This document shows positions 8,984-16,366 of a stretch of DNA of 64,000 nucleotides, piece after piece (within the stretch, counting starts at the first letter, position 1; each line of letters starts with the position of its first letter). The translations under genes were made by a program, and so were the position numbers. A model generated the notes under the pieces. That model was not told where the DNA came from, made no database searches, and saw only the letters and a list, made by a program, of their open reading frames with translations. The stretch is taken from contig NZ_JAMQYE010000001.1 of NCBI RefSeq assembly GCF_023721795.1, positions 434,001 through 498,000 of the forward strand, read 5' to 3'. Source of the DNA: Zeimonas sediminis (GTDB taxonomy: Bacteria; Pseudomonadota; Gammaproteobacteria; Burkholderiales; Burkholderiaceae_E).

Positions 8984-10051
8984 ATGACCGAAGCGTCCAG
9001 ACCGATCGTCGTCGCGCTGCTCGCGGTTCCGGATGTCACCGCGGCCACCCTGTACGGCTTCCACGACACGCTCTGCGGCGTCGCGCGCGACTGGCAGATG
9101 GTCCACGGCGGCGCGGCGGCGTCGCCGTTCCGGCCGCTGGTCGTGTCGGCCGACGGCAAGCCGTTCGCCGCGGCCAACGGCGTTCGGATCACGCCCGACG
9201 CCGCGTTCGCCGACTGCCCGAAACCCGACATCGTCTGCATCACCGACCTGGCGATCGCACCCGGCGCGCAACTGGACGGCGTGTACGACGCGGCCGCGGA
9301 CTGGATCCGCGAGCGCCACGCCGGGGGCGCGCTGCTGGCGTCGGCCTGCTCGGGGGCGGCGCTGCTGGCCCGCACCGGCCTGCTGGAGGGGCTGGACGCG
9401 ACCTCGCACTGGGCCTATTGCGATGCGCTGCGCGGACAGTATCCGGGCGTGCGCTGGCATCCGGACCGCGGCCTGGTGATGAGCGGCGCCGGCCAGCGGA
9501 TCGTGATGGCCGGCAGCGGCATCGCCTGGCACCAGCTCGCGCTCGCGCTGATCGCCCGGCACGCGGGCGCCGAGGCCGCGATGCAGGTCGCCCGCATCAA
9601 CATGTTCGACTGGAACCCGACCAGCCCGATCGCCTACGCGTCGCTGACCCGCGGCGAGCCTGCCTCGGATCCGGTCATCGCCCGCTGCCAGCAGTGGGTG
9701 GCGTCGAATTACCACTGCGAGTCGCCGGTTGCGCAGATGGCGGCGCTGTCGGGGCTGCCCGAGCGCACCTTCAAGCGCCGCTTCGCGCAGGCCACCGGCA
9801 TGAGCCCGATCGAGTACGTGCACACGCTGCGGCTGGAGGAGGCCAAGCAGATGCTCGAGGCCAGCGACGCGCCGGTCGAGGCGATCGCGCTGGACGTCGG
9901 CTACCAGGACGCCAGCTTCTTCGGCAGGCTGTTCCGGCGCCACGTGGCGCTCACGCCGGCCCAGTATCGCCGGCGATTCGGCAACCTGAAGCGCCGGTTG
10001 GCCGAGGCTCAGTCGCCTGTCGGCAGCGCGCCGGCGGCGCCCCTCAGCTGA
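8984..10051 (+). CDS. GlxA-family transcriptional regulator (DJ-1/PfpI domain + AraC HTH)
   Basis: Transcription regulator of 355 aa. The N-terminal DJ-1/PfpI-like domain (about residues 8-190) contains the nucleophile-elbow motif LLASACSGAALLARTGLLEG (Cys near 125). In this family the domain works as a ligand sensor rather than a protease. The C-terminal AraC/XylS DNA-binding domain (about 235-335) shows both helix-turn-helix units: VAQMAALSGLPERTFKRRF and the second unit with IALDVGYQDASFFGRLFRR, then HVALTPAQYRRRF. It is divergent from the TPR gene and convergent with the MarR gene, whose 3' end it overlaps by 8 bases. The ligand is unknown. Confidence 0.9.
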   Translation: MTEASRPIVVALLAVPDVTAATLYGFHDTLCGVARDWQMVHGGAAASPFRPLVVSADGKPFAAANGVRITPDAAFADCPKPDIVCITDLAIAPGAQLDGVYDAAADWIRERHAGGALLASACSGAALLARTGLLEGLDATSHWAYCDALRGQYPGVRWHPDRGLVMSGAGQRIVMAGSGIAWHQLALALIARHAGAEAAMQVARINMFDWNPTSPIAYASLTRGEPASDPVIARCQQWVASNYHCESPVAQMAALSGLPERTFKRRFAQATGMSPIEYVHTLRLEEAKQMLEASDAPVEAIALDVGYQDASFFGRLFRRHVALTPAQYRRRFGNLKRRLAEAQSPVGSAPAAPLS

Positions 10052-10400
10052 GGGTCAGCTCCGCGCAGGCGGCGGCCGCGGTTTCGCGCGCCTCCCGGAG
10101 CAGGCGCCGGCCGGCGGGGCTCAGCTTCACCGGCCGCGCGTCGTCGCTGCCCACACGCGAGACCAGTCCCAGCTTCTCGAGTGGGCGCGTGCGGAGCAGC
10201 AGTCTCGATCGGAGCATGCCGAGCGCGCGCGCCAGTTGCGCTTCGGGAACGCCAGCCGGCTCGCTGTCGAGGCGCTGAAGGAGGACGAAGTCCGACCACG
10301 ACAGGCCGTGGTGCGTGCCGAGCGCCTCGTCCAGATGGAACCTGGCCAGCGCATGCGCGCGTTCGCGCTCGAGGAGGGATTGCAGCTTGCCGAGCGTCAT
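10044..10400 (-). CDS. MarR-family-like winged-helix transcriptional regulator
   Basis: Short regulator of 118 aa with a MarR-type winged helix. Helices at the start (LLERERAHALARFHLDEALG) lead to WSDFVLLQRLDSEPAGVPEAQLARALGMLRSRLLLRTRPLEKLGLVSRVGSDD, which is recognition helix plus wing. KLSPAGRRLLREARE follows as the dimerisation helix. It is the last gene of a three-gene operon; its ATG overlaps the stop of the GIY-YIG gene. A pair of inverted operator-like sequences lies at the operon promoter, so autoregulation is likely. The ligand is unknown. Length is at the lower end for MarR proteins. Confidence 0.8.
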   Translation of the reverse strand: MTLGKLQSLLERERAHALARFHLDEALGTHHGLSWSDFVLLQRLDSEPAGVPEAQLARALGMLRSRLLLRTRPLEKLGLVSRVGSDDARPVKLSPAGRRLLREARETAAAACAELTLS

Positions 10401-10750
10401 GCCTCGCTCCTGGTGCAGAGTTCGGCCCGGTAGAGCTCCTCCAGCGCGCTGAGCTCTGCCGAGTAGTCGAAGTCGGGATCGGTGCGCTCCTTCACCAGTT
10501 CGAGCACCTCGAAGGAGATCGCTGCCGGATTCAGTTTCCAGTCCGCCTGCAGCGCCTTGTCCGGATGACTTCCGAGGCGCAGCTCGAACTCGATGCGATT
10601 GATCGCCCCCGGCACGTTGCGGCTCGAGGCGACGCGCACTCGCCCACTGGCCTCGCTCCGGATCGCGTAGACGCCCATCCGGGGAAAGGCATCCCGGGCC
10701 TCGCGGGAAATCCGGCGCCGCTCGGCGGCCGAAGGGACGAACGTGTTCAT
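10397..10750 (-). CDS. GIY-YIG nuclease-fold family protein
   Basis: Protein of 117 aa that resembles the small stand-alone GIY-YIG family often found with MarR and DUF2239 genes. The first strand reads MGVYAIRSEASGRVRVASSRN (about residues 24-44), where GVYAIR and RVRVASS take the places of the GIY and YIG motifs in degenerate form. GAINRIEFELRLGSHPDKALQADW (about 47-70) and FEVLELVKE with Glu follow. The catalytic Tyr of GIY is partly kept (GVYAIR) but the second motif is poor, so nuclease activity is uncertain. It starts and ends in ATGA overlaps with its neighbours. Confidence 0.7.
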   Translation of the reverse strand: MNTFVPSAAERRRISREARDAFPRMGVYAIRSEASGRVRVASSRNVPGAINRIEFELRLGSHPDKALQADWKLNPAAISFEVLELVKERTDPDFDYSAELSALEELYRAELCTRSEA

Positions 10751-11343
10751 TCTGAACTCCTCGAGCTCGGGTCGTAGTCGGGGTCGGCGAGCCGCAGCAC
10801 GTGCTCGCGTATGTCCGGGGGCCAGCCTTCGGTCCTGCCGCGCAGGGCCTGCGGGTCTCCGGCGAACAAGGCCCGGGAGGCTTCTTCGAAGCCGGGCCGG
10901 TCCCCGGCCAGCGCCACCATGAGCTTGTAGCTGCGCTCCTGGGCGCGGCGCAGGCGTTCGCGACCCGCTCCGGCGCGGCGCGCTTCCTGGACGAGCTTGC
11001 GCAGCGCCACCGAGGCCCCCCCGGGTTGCGATGCGAGCCACTCCCAGTGATCGGGCAGGAGAGTGACCTCGCGCGAGACCACGCCCAGGCGCGGTCGGCC
11101 GCGGCCCCGCGGGACCGGTTCCTTTGCGATTGCGGCGGGCACCCGGTAGCGGCGCCTTACGTCCTGCTCGCCACCTCTCAGGTCCAGGTCGATCTGGCTG
11201 CCGGTGGCGTCGTCGAACACGAGCACGCCCTTCGCCGCTTCCGAGGCGCGCTTTGCGGCGACAGCGACTTCCTCCAGGGGGCCAGTGGCGATTCGGCGGG
11301 CACCGCAGAAGGCGCTGTACGTATGCTCCATGTCCAGATCCAT
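10747..11343 (-). CDS. DUF2239 family protein
   Basis: Cytoplasmic protein of 198 aa that I recognise as DUF2239; function unknown. The N-terminus (YSAFCGARRIATGPLEEVAVAAK) and VLVFDDATGSQIDLDLRG form a small alpha/beta unit. The middle, RGRGRPRLGVVSREVTLLPDHWEWLASQPGGASVALRKLVQEARR, looks like a short ribbon-helix-helix-like segment with basic residues and could bind DNA or nucleic acid (inference). The C-terminus is helical and acidic (LADPDYDP). The first ATG is used here, but the second Met, at codon 5, is a real alternative because the predicted transcript starts at or near the first ATG. First gene of the ATGA-coupled operon. Confidence 0.78.
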   Translation of the reverse strand: MDLDMEHTYSAFCGARRIATGPLEEVAVAAKRASEAAKGVLVFDDATGSQIDLDLRGGEQDVRRRYRVPAAIAKEPVPRGRGRPRLGVVSREVTLLPDHWEWLASQPGGASVALRKLVQEARRAGAGRERLRRAQERSYKLMVALAGDRPGFEEASRALFAGDPQALRGRTEGWPPDIREHVLRLADPDYDPSSRSSE

Positions 11344-11350
11344 GGAGCTA

Positions 11351-11380
11351 ATATTACCCGGATATAAATGGGCCCGTCAA
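11351..11380 (-). promoter_or_regulatory. Sigma-70 promoter of the DUF2239 operon
   Basis: The minus strand reads TTGACG (11380-11375), an 18-base spacer, and TAATAT (11356-11351). These are near-consensus hexamers. The predicted start of transcription falls at or within one or two bases of the DUF2239 ATG at 11343, which would make the message leaderless or nearly so. Confidence 0.65.
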
Positions 11381-11394
11381 TTATGTCCGGGTAA
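11354..11394. promoter_or_regulatory. Inverted pair of 14-base operator-like sites at the DUF2239 operon promoter
   Basis: TTACCCGGATATAA (11354-11367) and TTATGTCCGGGTAA (11381-11394) are inverted copies that differ at one base of 14, separated by 13 bases. One copy fills the space between -35 and -10; the other lies just upstream of -35. Each copy is itself roughly symmetric around CCCGG/CCGGG. This arrangement suits repression by a dimeric regulator, most simply the MarR protein of the same operon (inference). Confidence 0.62.
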
Positions 11395-11418
11395 ATTTCC
11401 GCACGCGCAGGGGCAGCT

Positions 11419-13014
11419 TCAGTCGTCCCCGATCGGCAGCGTGCCGGCCAGGTAGCGCTGGCGGTATTCCTCGAAGGGCATCGAGTTGGCGGCCTCGATC
11501 GCCTGCTGCTCGGCGATCGATTCCTCGGCCAGCCGCTCGAAGTGCCGCTGCGTCTCGCGCGGGAACGGCAGCGCGAGGACAGCCTCGCGGTTGCGTTTCG
11601 ACGCGTCGAGCGCGAACGCCGGAAACGCGTTGTCGAAGTCGCGGGCCATCGCATCGAGCACCCGCGCCGATGGCGTCAGCGAAGGATCGGCAAGCGCCGC
11701 CTCGGCTGCGGCGAGCGCCTCGCGATGCGCCGCCGTGCCCCGTGCCTGATCCAGCGCCGCGGCAATGGGCGCGCATTCGGCGAGCAGTTTCCGGCCCCAG
11801 TCGGCCACCCCGATCTCCTCGGACGCGGCGCCGTTCGCCCCCAGGCGCCTGAGCTTGAGCCCCGGGTCGCGGCCGTGCTGTGCGACCCGGTGCTGGTTGT
11901 ACGAGATGCCGGCGATCTCGTCGGGCGTGTCCTTCGGACTCTCCGCGAGCAGGCAGTGCAGCAGGAACACGTCGAGGAAATGCATCGTGGCGGCGCCGAT
12001 GCCGACCGGCTCGAACGGGTCGAGGTCCAGGCAGCGGACCTCGACGTATTCGACGCCGCGCTCGGCCAGCGCGTGCAGCGGTCGTTCGCCCGAGCGGATC
12101 CGCCGCTTGGGCCGGATCGTGCCGTAGAACTCGTTCTCGATCTGCAGCAGCGTCGTGGCCAGTTGCCGGTACAGCCCGCCGCCGTCGTGGATGCCGATCG
12201 CCTCGTAGGGCGGATAGGGCTCGCTCAGCGCGCGGCGCAGCGAGGCGGCGTAGCTGTCGAGGCAGTTGAAGCTCACCGCGAGCGAGGCCTGCGCGTCGCT
12301 CTGGTAGCCGAGCGGCCCCATTCGCAGCGAGGTCGCGTGCGGCAGGTACATCGTGCCGCCGGCGAGCGGCTGCAACCCGTGCTGCCGGCCCTCGACGAAG
12401 CTGCGGCAGACCGCCGGCGACGCCCCGAACAGGTAGAGCAGCAGCCACGAATGGCGCCGGAAGTTGCGGATCAGCGAGAAATAGGCGGCGCTGCGGTAGT
12501 CCTGCTCCCCGGCCCGGCTGCCGTCGGCCCGCATCAGCGCCGGCCAGGCCGAGGACGGCAGCGAGAAGTTGTAGTGGATCCCGGAGATCGTCTGCATCCG
12601 GCGGCCGTAGCGGTGCGAGAGCCCCTGCCGGTAGACGGTCTTGGCGCGCCCGACGTTCGAGCTGCCGTAGCGGCCGAGCGGGATCCGGTCCTCGTCGGGC
12701 AGGCCGCAGGGCATGCTCGCGCCCCACAGCAGCTCGTCGCCGATGTGGCGGTACACGAACTGGTGGATCCCGGTGATCTCGGCCACGCAGGCCTCGGCCT
12801 CGCGGTGCACGCCGGTGATCAGCTCGAGCTGCGATTCGCTGAAGTCGGTGGTGATGTTCGGGTGGGTCAGCGCCGACCCGAGCGCCTGCGGATGGGGCGT
12901 GTCGGCGAGCATCCCGTCGGGCCGGGTGCGCAGGCTCTCTTTCTCGATGCCGCGAAGCAGCCCCGTAAGGGCCTCGGGCGGCAGCGCGTTGAGGCGGGTG
13001 TCAAGAAGCGTCAA
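11419..13014 (-). CDS. gshA: Glutamate-cysteine ligase
   Basis: First enzyme of glutathione synthesis; joins L-glutamate and L-cysteine using ATP, in the cytoplasm. The protein is 531 aa, normal for the gamma-proteobacterial-type GshA. The N-terminal GIEKESLRTRPDG is the ATP/glutamate-binding start of the family. TDFSESQLELIT, GLSHRYGRRMQTISGIHYNFSLP and the central YVEVRCLDLDPFEPVGI are further diagnostic blocks. The start follows a CACCCC-poor leader with no strong ribosome site, but it gives the exact family N-terminus. It is the last gene on the minus strand after the FisR / methyltransferase / flavin reductase / NTF2 genes, though 166 bases separate it from the nearest. Glutathione is needed by several neighbours (persulfide dioxygenase, GST, AdhC, FghA). 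Confidence 0.96.
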   Translation of the reverse strand: MTLLDTRLNALPPEALTGLLRGIEKESLRTRPDGMLADTPHPQALGSALTHPNITTDFSESQLELITGVHREAEACVAEITGIHQFVYRHIGDELLWGASMPCGLPDEDRIPLGRYGSSNVGRAKTVYRQGLSHRYGRRMQTISGIHYNFSLPSSAWPALMRADGSRAGEQDYRSAAYFSLIRNFRRHSWLLLYLFGASPAVCRSFVEGRQHGLQPLAGGTMYLPHATSLRMGPLGYQSDAQASLAVSFNCLDSYAASLRRALSEPYPPYEAIGIHDGGGLYRQLATTLLQIENEFYGTIRPKRRIRSGERPLHALAERGVEYVEVRCLDLDPFEPVGIGAATMHFLDVFLLHCLLAESPKDTPDEIAGISYNQHRVAQHGRDPGLKLRRLGANGAASEEIGVADWGRKLLAECAPIAAALDQARGTAAHREALAAAEAALADPSLTPSARVLDAMARDFDNAFPAFALDASKRNREAVLALPFPRETQRHFERLAEESIAEQQAIEAANSMPFEEYRQRYLAGTLPIGDD

Positions 13015-13118
13015 GGGGTGCTCCGATGGCCCAGGGGAGCCGGATCTCTGGAAGTCGGGGGCGCAATTCTGGCAGAGCCCGAGCGAGTCTGCCCGGATTG
13101 TCGCTCAGCCGCCGGCCG

Positions 13119-13182
13119 GTTGCCGCCCCGGCGTCGCTCGGCTGCCGGTCTGCGTCGCCTAGTTGCCGCCCCGGCGTCGCTC
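13119..13182. repeat. 21-base direct repeat at the end of the NTF2-like gene
   Basis: A 21-base sequence (GTTGCCGCC...GTCGCTC) occurs exactly at 13119-13139 and 13162-13182, 43 bases apart. A degenerate piece lies between them (CTGCCGGTCTGCGTCGC). The second copy overlaps the stop codon region of the NTF2-like gene. It looks like a local tandem duplication in the 166-base gap before gshA. Confidence 0.8.
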
Positions 13183-13663
13183 AGCCGGTGCGGGGCCGGC
13201 GGCCGAGGTGCGCCACCACGTCGTCCTTGCCGGCGAGCTGGCGGGCGTAGCGGTCGAGCAGCTTGCCGATCCGCTCGGTCGCATAGCCGAGCTGGCTGAA
13301 GGCCACGCCGCGGTCGAAGGCCTCCTCGTAGCGCGCGATCAGGCCGTCCTGCAGCTCGAAGCGGGCGATGCCTTCGAACACGATCGTCCGCCCCGCGCTC
13401 TCGGGCTCCTTCGAGCGGTAGCTGAACAGGTAGCCGGCGTAGCCCGAACGCCCGTCGCAGACCGGATTCCGGAACTCCCAGAAGAAGTCCTCACCGCCGA
13501 CGTGGAATCGATCGAGCATCGCGGCGATCTCCTCGCGTCCGCGGTGCAGGCCGAAGAAGTAGTCGTCGTAGCAGCCGTCGGGCGTGAACAGCCCGGCCAG
13601 GCCGGCCGAGTCGTGCGCGCCGACGGCGCTGGCGAAGCGTTGCAGCAGGTTCTCGAAATCCAT
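13181..13663 (-). CDS. NTF2-like / SnoaL-type protein
   Basis: Small protein of 160 aa with the nuclear transport factor 2 (SnoaL-like) cone fold. The pattern is an N-terminal helix (FENLLQRFASAVGAHDSAGLAGLFTPDGCYDDYFFG), then REEIAAMLDRFHVG, and strands with TIVFEGIARFELQDGLIARYEEAFDRGVAFSQLG. The fold serves in enzymes and in ligand binding, and the sequence alone does not tell which. The start is the ATG with AGGAACACG upstream. It follows a flavin reductase gene on the same strand at 80 bases; the pair may process a small organic substrate, which is inference. Confidence 0.75.
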   Translation of the reverse strand: MDFENLLQRFASAVGAHDSAGLAGLFTPDGCYDDYFFGLHRGREEIAAMLDRFHVGGEDFFWEFRNPVCDGRSGYAGYLFSYRSKEPESAGRTIVFEGIARFELQDGLIARYEEAFDRGVAFSQLGYATERIGKLLDRYARQLAGKDDVVAHLGRRPRTG

Positions 13664-13743
13664 GCGTGTTCCTCTCGATCGGGGCGGCGAGCGCGCGATA
13701 CTGGCGCGCGCCTTCCAGGCGCTCGATTGCGGCCCTCGCCGGC

Positions 13744-14286
13744 TCAGCGCATCCGCGACGCCAACTGCACCGTGGGGCCGGCCTTCATGAACGCGCCCCA
13801 GCCGCGATGGTGCAGCGTGCGCGCATTGCGGCGCCGCGGGTCGATCCAGGCCGCGACCACCTCGAGCACGAAGAAGTCGTAGCTTGCCACCATCTTCGTG
13901 TCGGCGATCCGGCACTCGAGGTTGGCGTGGCAGGCGTCGATCAGCGGCGCCTGGACCAGACTGGCCGGCGAGGTGCGCAGGCCGAACTCGGCGAACTTGT
14001 CGATCTCGCTCCCCAGCGTGTTGCCGCAACCGACCACCGCGTCGGCCAGCGCGGTCGACGGAATGTTGATCGTGCACGCGCGGCCGGCCCTGAGCAGCTC
14101 GTGGCTGTAGTGGCTGCGCGCGACCACGCAGCCCACCAGCGGGGGCTCGAACTCCATCATCGTGTGCCAGGACATCGTCATGACGTTGCGCCGGCCCTTG
14201 TGGGCGGTGGCGAGCAGCACCACCGGGCCTGGCTCGAGCAGGCCGTACGCGTCGGCGAGCGGCAAGGCTTCCTTCGTTCGCGACAT
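13744..14286 (-). CDS. Flavin reductase family protein (FMN-binding split barrel)
   Basis: Protein of 180 aa with the FMN-binding split-barrel fold of flavin reductases and related oxidoreductases. Visible features are GPVVLLATAHKGRRNVMTMSWHTMMEFEPPLVGCVVARSHYSHELL (FMN phosphate and isoalloxazine contacts), then FTINIP-like CTINIPSTALADAVVGCG, and a late ECRIADTKMVASYDFFVLEVV strand. It could supply reduced flavin to a partner oxygenase or reduce a substrate itself; no partner oxygenase lies beside it. It is in line with the methyltransferase upstream (62 bases) and the NTF2-like gene downstream (80 bases). Confidence 0.85.
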   Translation of the reverse strand: MSRTKEALPLADAYGLLEPGPVVLLATAHKGRRNVMTMSWHTMMEFEPPLVGCVVARSHYSHELLRAGRACTINIPSTALADAVVGCGNTLGSEIDKFAEFGLRTSPASLVQAPLIDACHANLECRIADTKMVASYDFFVLEVVAAWIDPRRRNARTLHHRGWGAFMKAGPTVQLASRMR

Positions 14287-14320
14287 CCGGATCCCCTCCT
14301 CCTGCGTTTCCCTCTACCCG

Positions 14321-14356
14321 TTCAGCCCGTCCAGTCCGTTCAGTCCGTTCAGTTCG
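14321..14356. repeat. Four 9-base tandem repeats at the end of the methyltransferase gene
   Basis: Four units of the type TTCAGTCCG (TTCAGCCCG, TCCAGTCCG, TTCAGTCCG, TTCAGTTCG) run from 14321 to 14356. The stop codon of the methyltransferase falls inside the last unit. The array length could shift the 3' end of the gene or the spacing to the flavin reductase gene. Confidence 0.85.
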
Positions 14357-14954
14357 GTCGCTGCCCGACGTAGCGCACGACCCTGGCCGCGCCCCTGTGC
14401 CCCGGCCCCTCGTCGAGCTCGACCTCGCCGGCCCAGGCCAGTTCTTCGCGCAGCAGGCCGTCGAAATCCTCGCGGATGTCCTCGAGCGGGGCGAGCATGT
14501 CCGGGTCCTTCGGCCCGCCGCTGGAGCGCCCGAGCTGGCTGCGGTCGAAGGCCTCCAGGATGAGCCAGCCGCCGGGGGCCAGCGCCCGGGCGAGCGCGCG
14601 ATGGACGACGCGCCGCAGCGCCGACGGCAGGTGGACGAAGGTCAGTACGACCGCATCGGCGCTGCCGGGCTCTGCCCGCCAGTCGGCCAGGTCGGCCTGC
14701 AGCGTGGTGATCTGCGCGCCCTCGCCGGCCGCCAGCGCCCGCGCCTTTTCCAGGCCGACGCCGGACGAATCGATCGCCAGCACGTTGTGCCCCCGCAGGG
14801 CGAGCCACACGCTGTTTCGCCCCTCGCCGTCGCCGGGCAGCAGCACGCATCCGCCCGGTTTCAGGCGACTCGCCTGCTCGATCAGGAAGGCGTTCGGCGC
14901 GGTGCCGTACTTGTAGCCTGGTTCGGCATAGCGCTGGTCCCAGAAATCGCTCAT
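14349..14954 (-). CDS. Class I SAM-dependent methyltransferase, TehB/thiol-methyltransferase-like, coupled to FisR
   Basis: Small methyltransferase of 201 aa. The N-terminus FWDQRYAEPGYKYGTAPNAFL resembles TehB-type and thiol/thiopurine-type small-molecule methyltransferases. Motif I is GGCVLLPGDGEGRNSVWLA (about residues 33-51), where a proline/aspartate version of the glycine loop is used. LAIDSSGVGLEKARALA gives the acidic ribose contact, and the motif II region is TLQADLADWRAEPGSADAVVLTFVHLPSALR. The start codon overlaps the stop of the sigma-54 regulator (ATGA), so its level is tied to that regulator. A sulfur or selenium nucleophile as substrate is a reasonable guess from the context, not shown by sequence. 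Confidence 0.8.
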   Translation of the reverse strand: MSDFWDQRYAEPGYKYGTAPNAFLIEQASRLKPGGCVLLPGDGEGRNSVWLALRGHNVLAIDSSGVGLEKARALAAGEGAQITTLQADLADWRAEPGSADAVVLTFVHLPSALRRVVHRALARALAPGGWLILEAFDRSQLGRSSGGPKDPDMLAPLEDIREDFDGLLREELAWAGEVELDEGPGHRGAARVVRYVGQRPN

Positions 14955-16366
14955 CGAGGGGCGTCCTCCTCCTTCTGGTTCGCCGCGGCGCGCTCCGCCT
15001 GCTGGAGCGCGCGCAGCTTTCGATAGAGCGAACGTTCGCTGATTCCGAGTTGCCTGGCCAGTTCCGCTCGGCTGCCGTGGTGGCTGCGCAACTGCTCGCG
15101 AAGCGCCGCCAGTTCCAGGGCCTTCAGCGTGGAAGTCGCCGGCGCGGCCGGGATGGACGGGCCCGGGACGGACGGGCCCGGGACGGACGGGCCCGGGACG
15201 GACGGGCCCCGGGCGGGCGATTCCCACCCGGAGACCGGCTTGCAGGTCTCGAGCGCCTGCTCCACCTGGGCGAGCTCGATGCGCGGCCCGTCGCAGAGCA
15301 AAGCGGCGCGCTCGAGCAGGTTCCGCAGCTCGCGCACGTTGCCGGGGAAGTCGTATCCGGCCAGCCGTTCGAGCGCCGCGGCGGAGAGCCGCAGCCGGCG
15401 CGCCGGCGACACGCGTTCGAGCAGGGCCTCGGCCAGCGCCGGGATGTCGTCGCGCCTTTCGCGCAGCGCCGGCAAGTGGATCGGGAACACCGCGAGGCGG
15501 AAGAACAGGTCCTGACGGAAGCCGCCCTCGGCGATCATCGCCTGCAGGTCGCGATGGGTCGCCGACACGATCCGCAGGTCGGCATGGCGCAACTCGGTGC
15601 TGCCGACACGACGGTAGGTTCCCGATTCGAGCAGCCGCAGCAGCTTGACCTGCATCGTCGGCGGAATGTCGCCGACCTCGTCCAGGAATAGCGTGCCGCC
15701 GTCGGCAGCCTCGACCAGGCCCGCGCGGGCGGCCGTCGCGCCGGTGAAGGCGCCGCGCTCGTGCCCGAACAGCTCGCTCTCGAACAGGTTCTCGGCCAGG
15801 CTCGCGCAGTCGACCACGACCAGCGGTCGGGACGCCCGGGCGCTCGCCGCGTGGATCGCCCGCGCCACCAGCTCCTTGCCGGTGCCCGACTCTCCGTGCA
15901 GCAGCACCGCGGCGCTGGACGGCGCCACCCTTGCGACCAGCGCCATCAACTTGCGGAAGGCCTCCGACCGGCCGATCAGCTCGCCGCCCTCGCCCGGATC
16001 GCGAGAGACCTTCAGGGGCTCCATCTTCTCGACGAAATAGGCGATCTCGCCCGAGGCGTCTCGCACCGGCGTCAACTCGATGTCGACGTAGGCCTCGCCG
16101 CGCGGCGTGTGGTGCAGGTGCAGCACCCGCTCGCGCTGTCCGCTCTCTCGCGCGCGCGCCAGCGGGCAGGACTCGCCGGACTGGTCGCAGGGCGCCTCGA
16201 AGCGATGCGACACCGCGTGGCAGGTGCGGCCCAGCGCCGACCCGTCGGGGCTGAACTCGCGCCGGTAGGCGGCGTTGGCGGCAAGGATCCGGTAGCCACG
16301 GTCGAACAGGATGTGCGGCTCGGGCAGGCTCTCGAGAAAGGACACCAGTTCGGGCGACAGGGACAT
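14951..16366 (-). CDS. fisR: Sigma-54-dependent activator, FisR-like sulfane-sulfur sensor
   Basis: Transcription activator of 471 aa. An N-terminal PAS-like domain (about 1-125) is followed by the AAA+ domain with Walker A GESGTGKE, the sigma-54 loop GAFTGA and FLDEVGDIP, and a C-terminal Fis-type HTH ([22 protein letters not shown]). Cysteines lie at residues 49, 60 and 67. The 11- and 7-residue spacing is that of Cys53/64/71 reported as the sulfane-sulfur sensor of FisR in Cupriavidus, which activates persulfide dioxygenase genes. I chose the ATG at 16364-16366 because the N-terminus then starts as in FisR; the longer frame upstream lies in the intergenic region. A linker with PSVPG repeats precedes the HTH. 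Confidence 0.88.
   Translation of the reverse strand: MSLSPELVSFLESLPEPHILFDRGYRILAANAAYRREFSPDGSALGRTCHAVSHRFEAPCDQSGESCPLARARESGQRERVLHLHHTPRGEAYVDIELTPVRDASGEIAYFVEKMEPLKVSRDPGEGGELIGRSEAFRKLMALVARVAPSSAAVLLHGESGTGKELVARAIHAASARASRPLVVVDCASLAENLFESELFGHERGAFTGATAARAGLVEAADGGTLFLDEVGDIPPTMQVKLLRLLESGTYRRVGSTELRHADLRIVSATHRDLQAMIAEGGFRQDLFFRLAVFPIHLPALRERRDDIPALAEALLERVSPARRLRLSAAALERLAGYDFPGNVRELRNLLERAALLCDGPRIELAQVEQALETCKPVSGWESPARGPSVPGPSVPGPSVPGPSIPAAPATSTLKALELAALREQLRSHHGSRAELARQLGISERSLYRKLRALQQAERAAANQKEEDAPR
15150..15209. repeat. Four 15-base tandem repeats coding the FisR linker
   Basis: Units of the type GGGACGGACGGGCCC are repeated four times without interruption; the first unit has one base change. 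Because the unit is 15 bases it stays in frame and encodes a run of PGPSV pentapeptides between the AAA+ and HTH domains. The copy number is likely to vary between strains and would change linker length without breaking the gene. Confidence 0.9.

Noticed and set aside
13065-13073. AATTCTGGC near gshA, as in the FisR palindrome
   Set aside because: It is a 9-base match without the second arm. By chance such a 9-mer is expected about once in two windows of this size, so it does not support FisR control of gshA.
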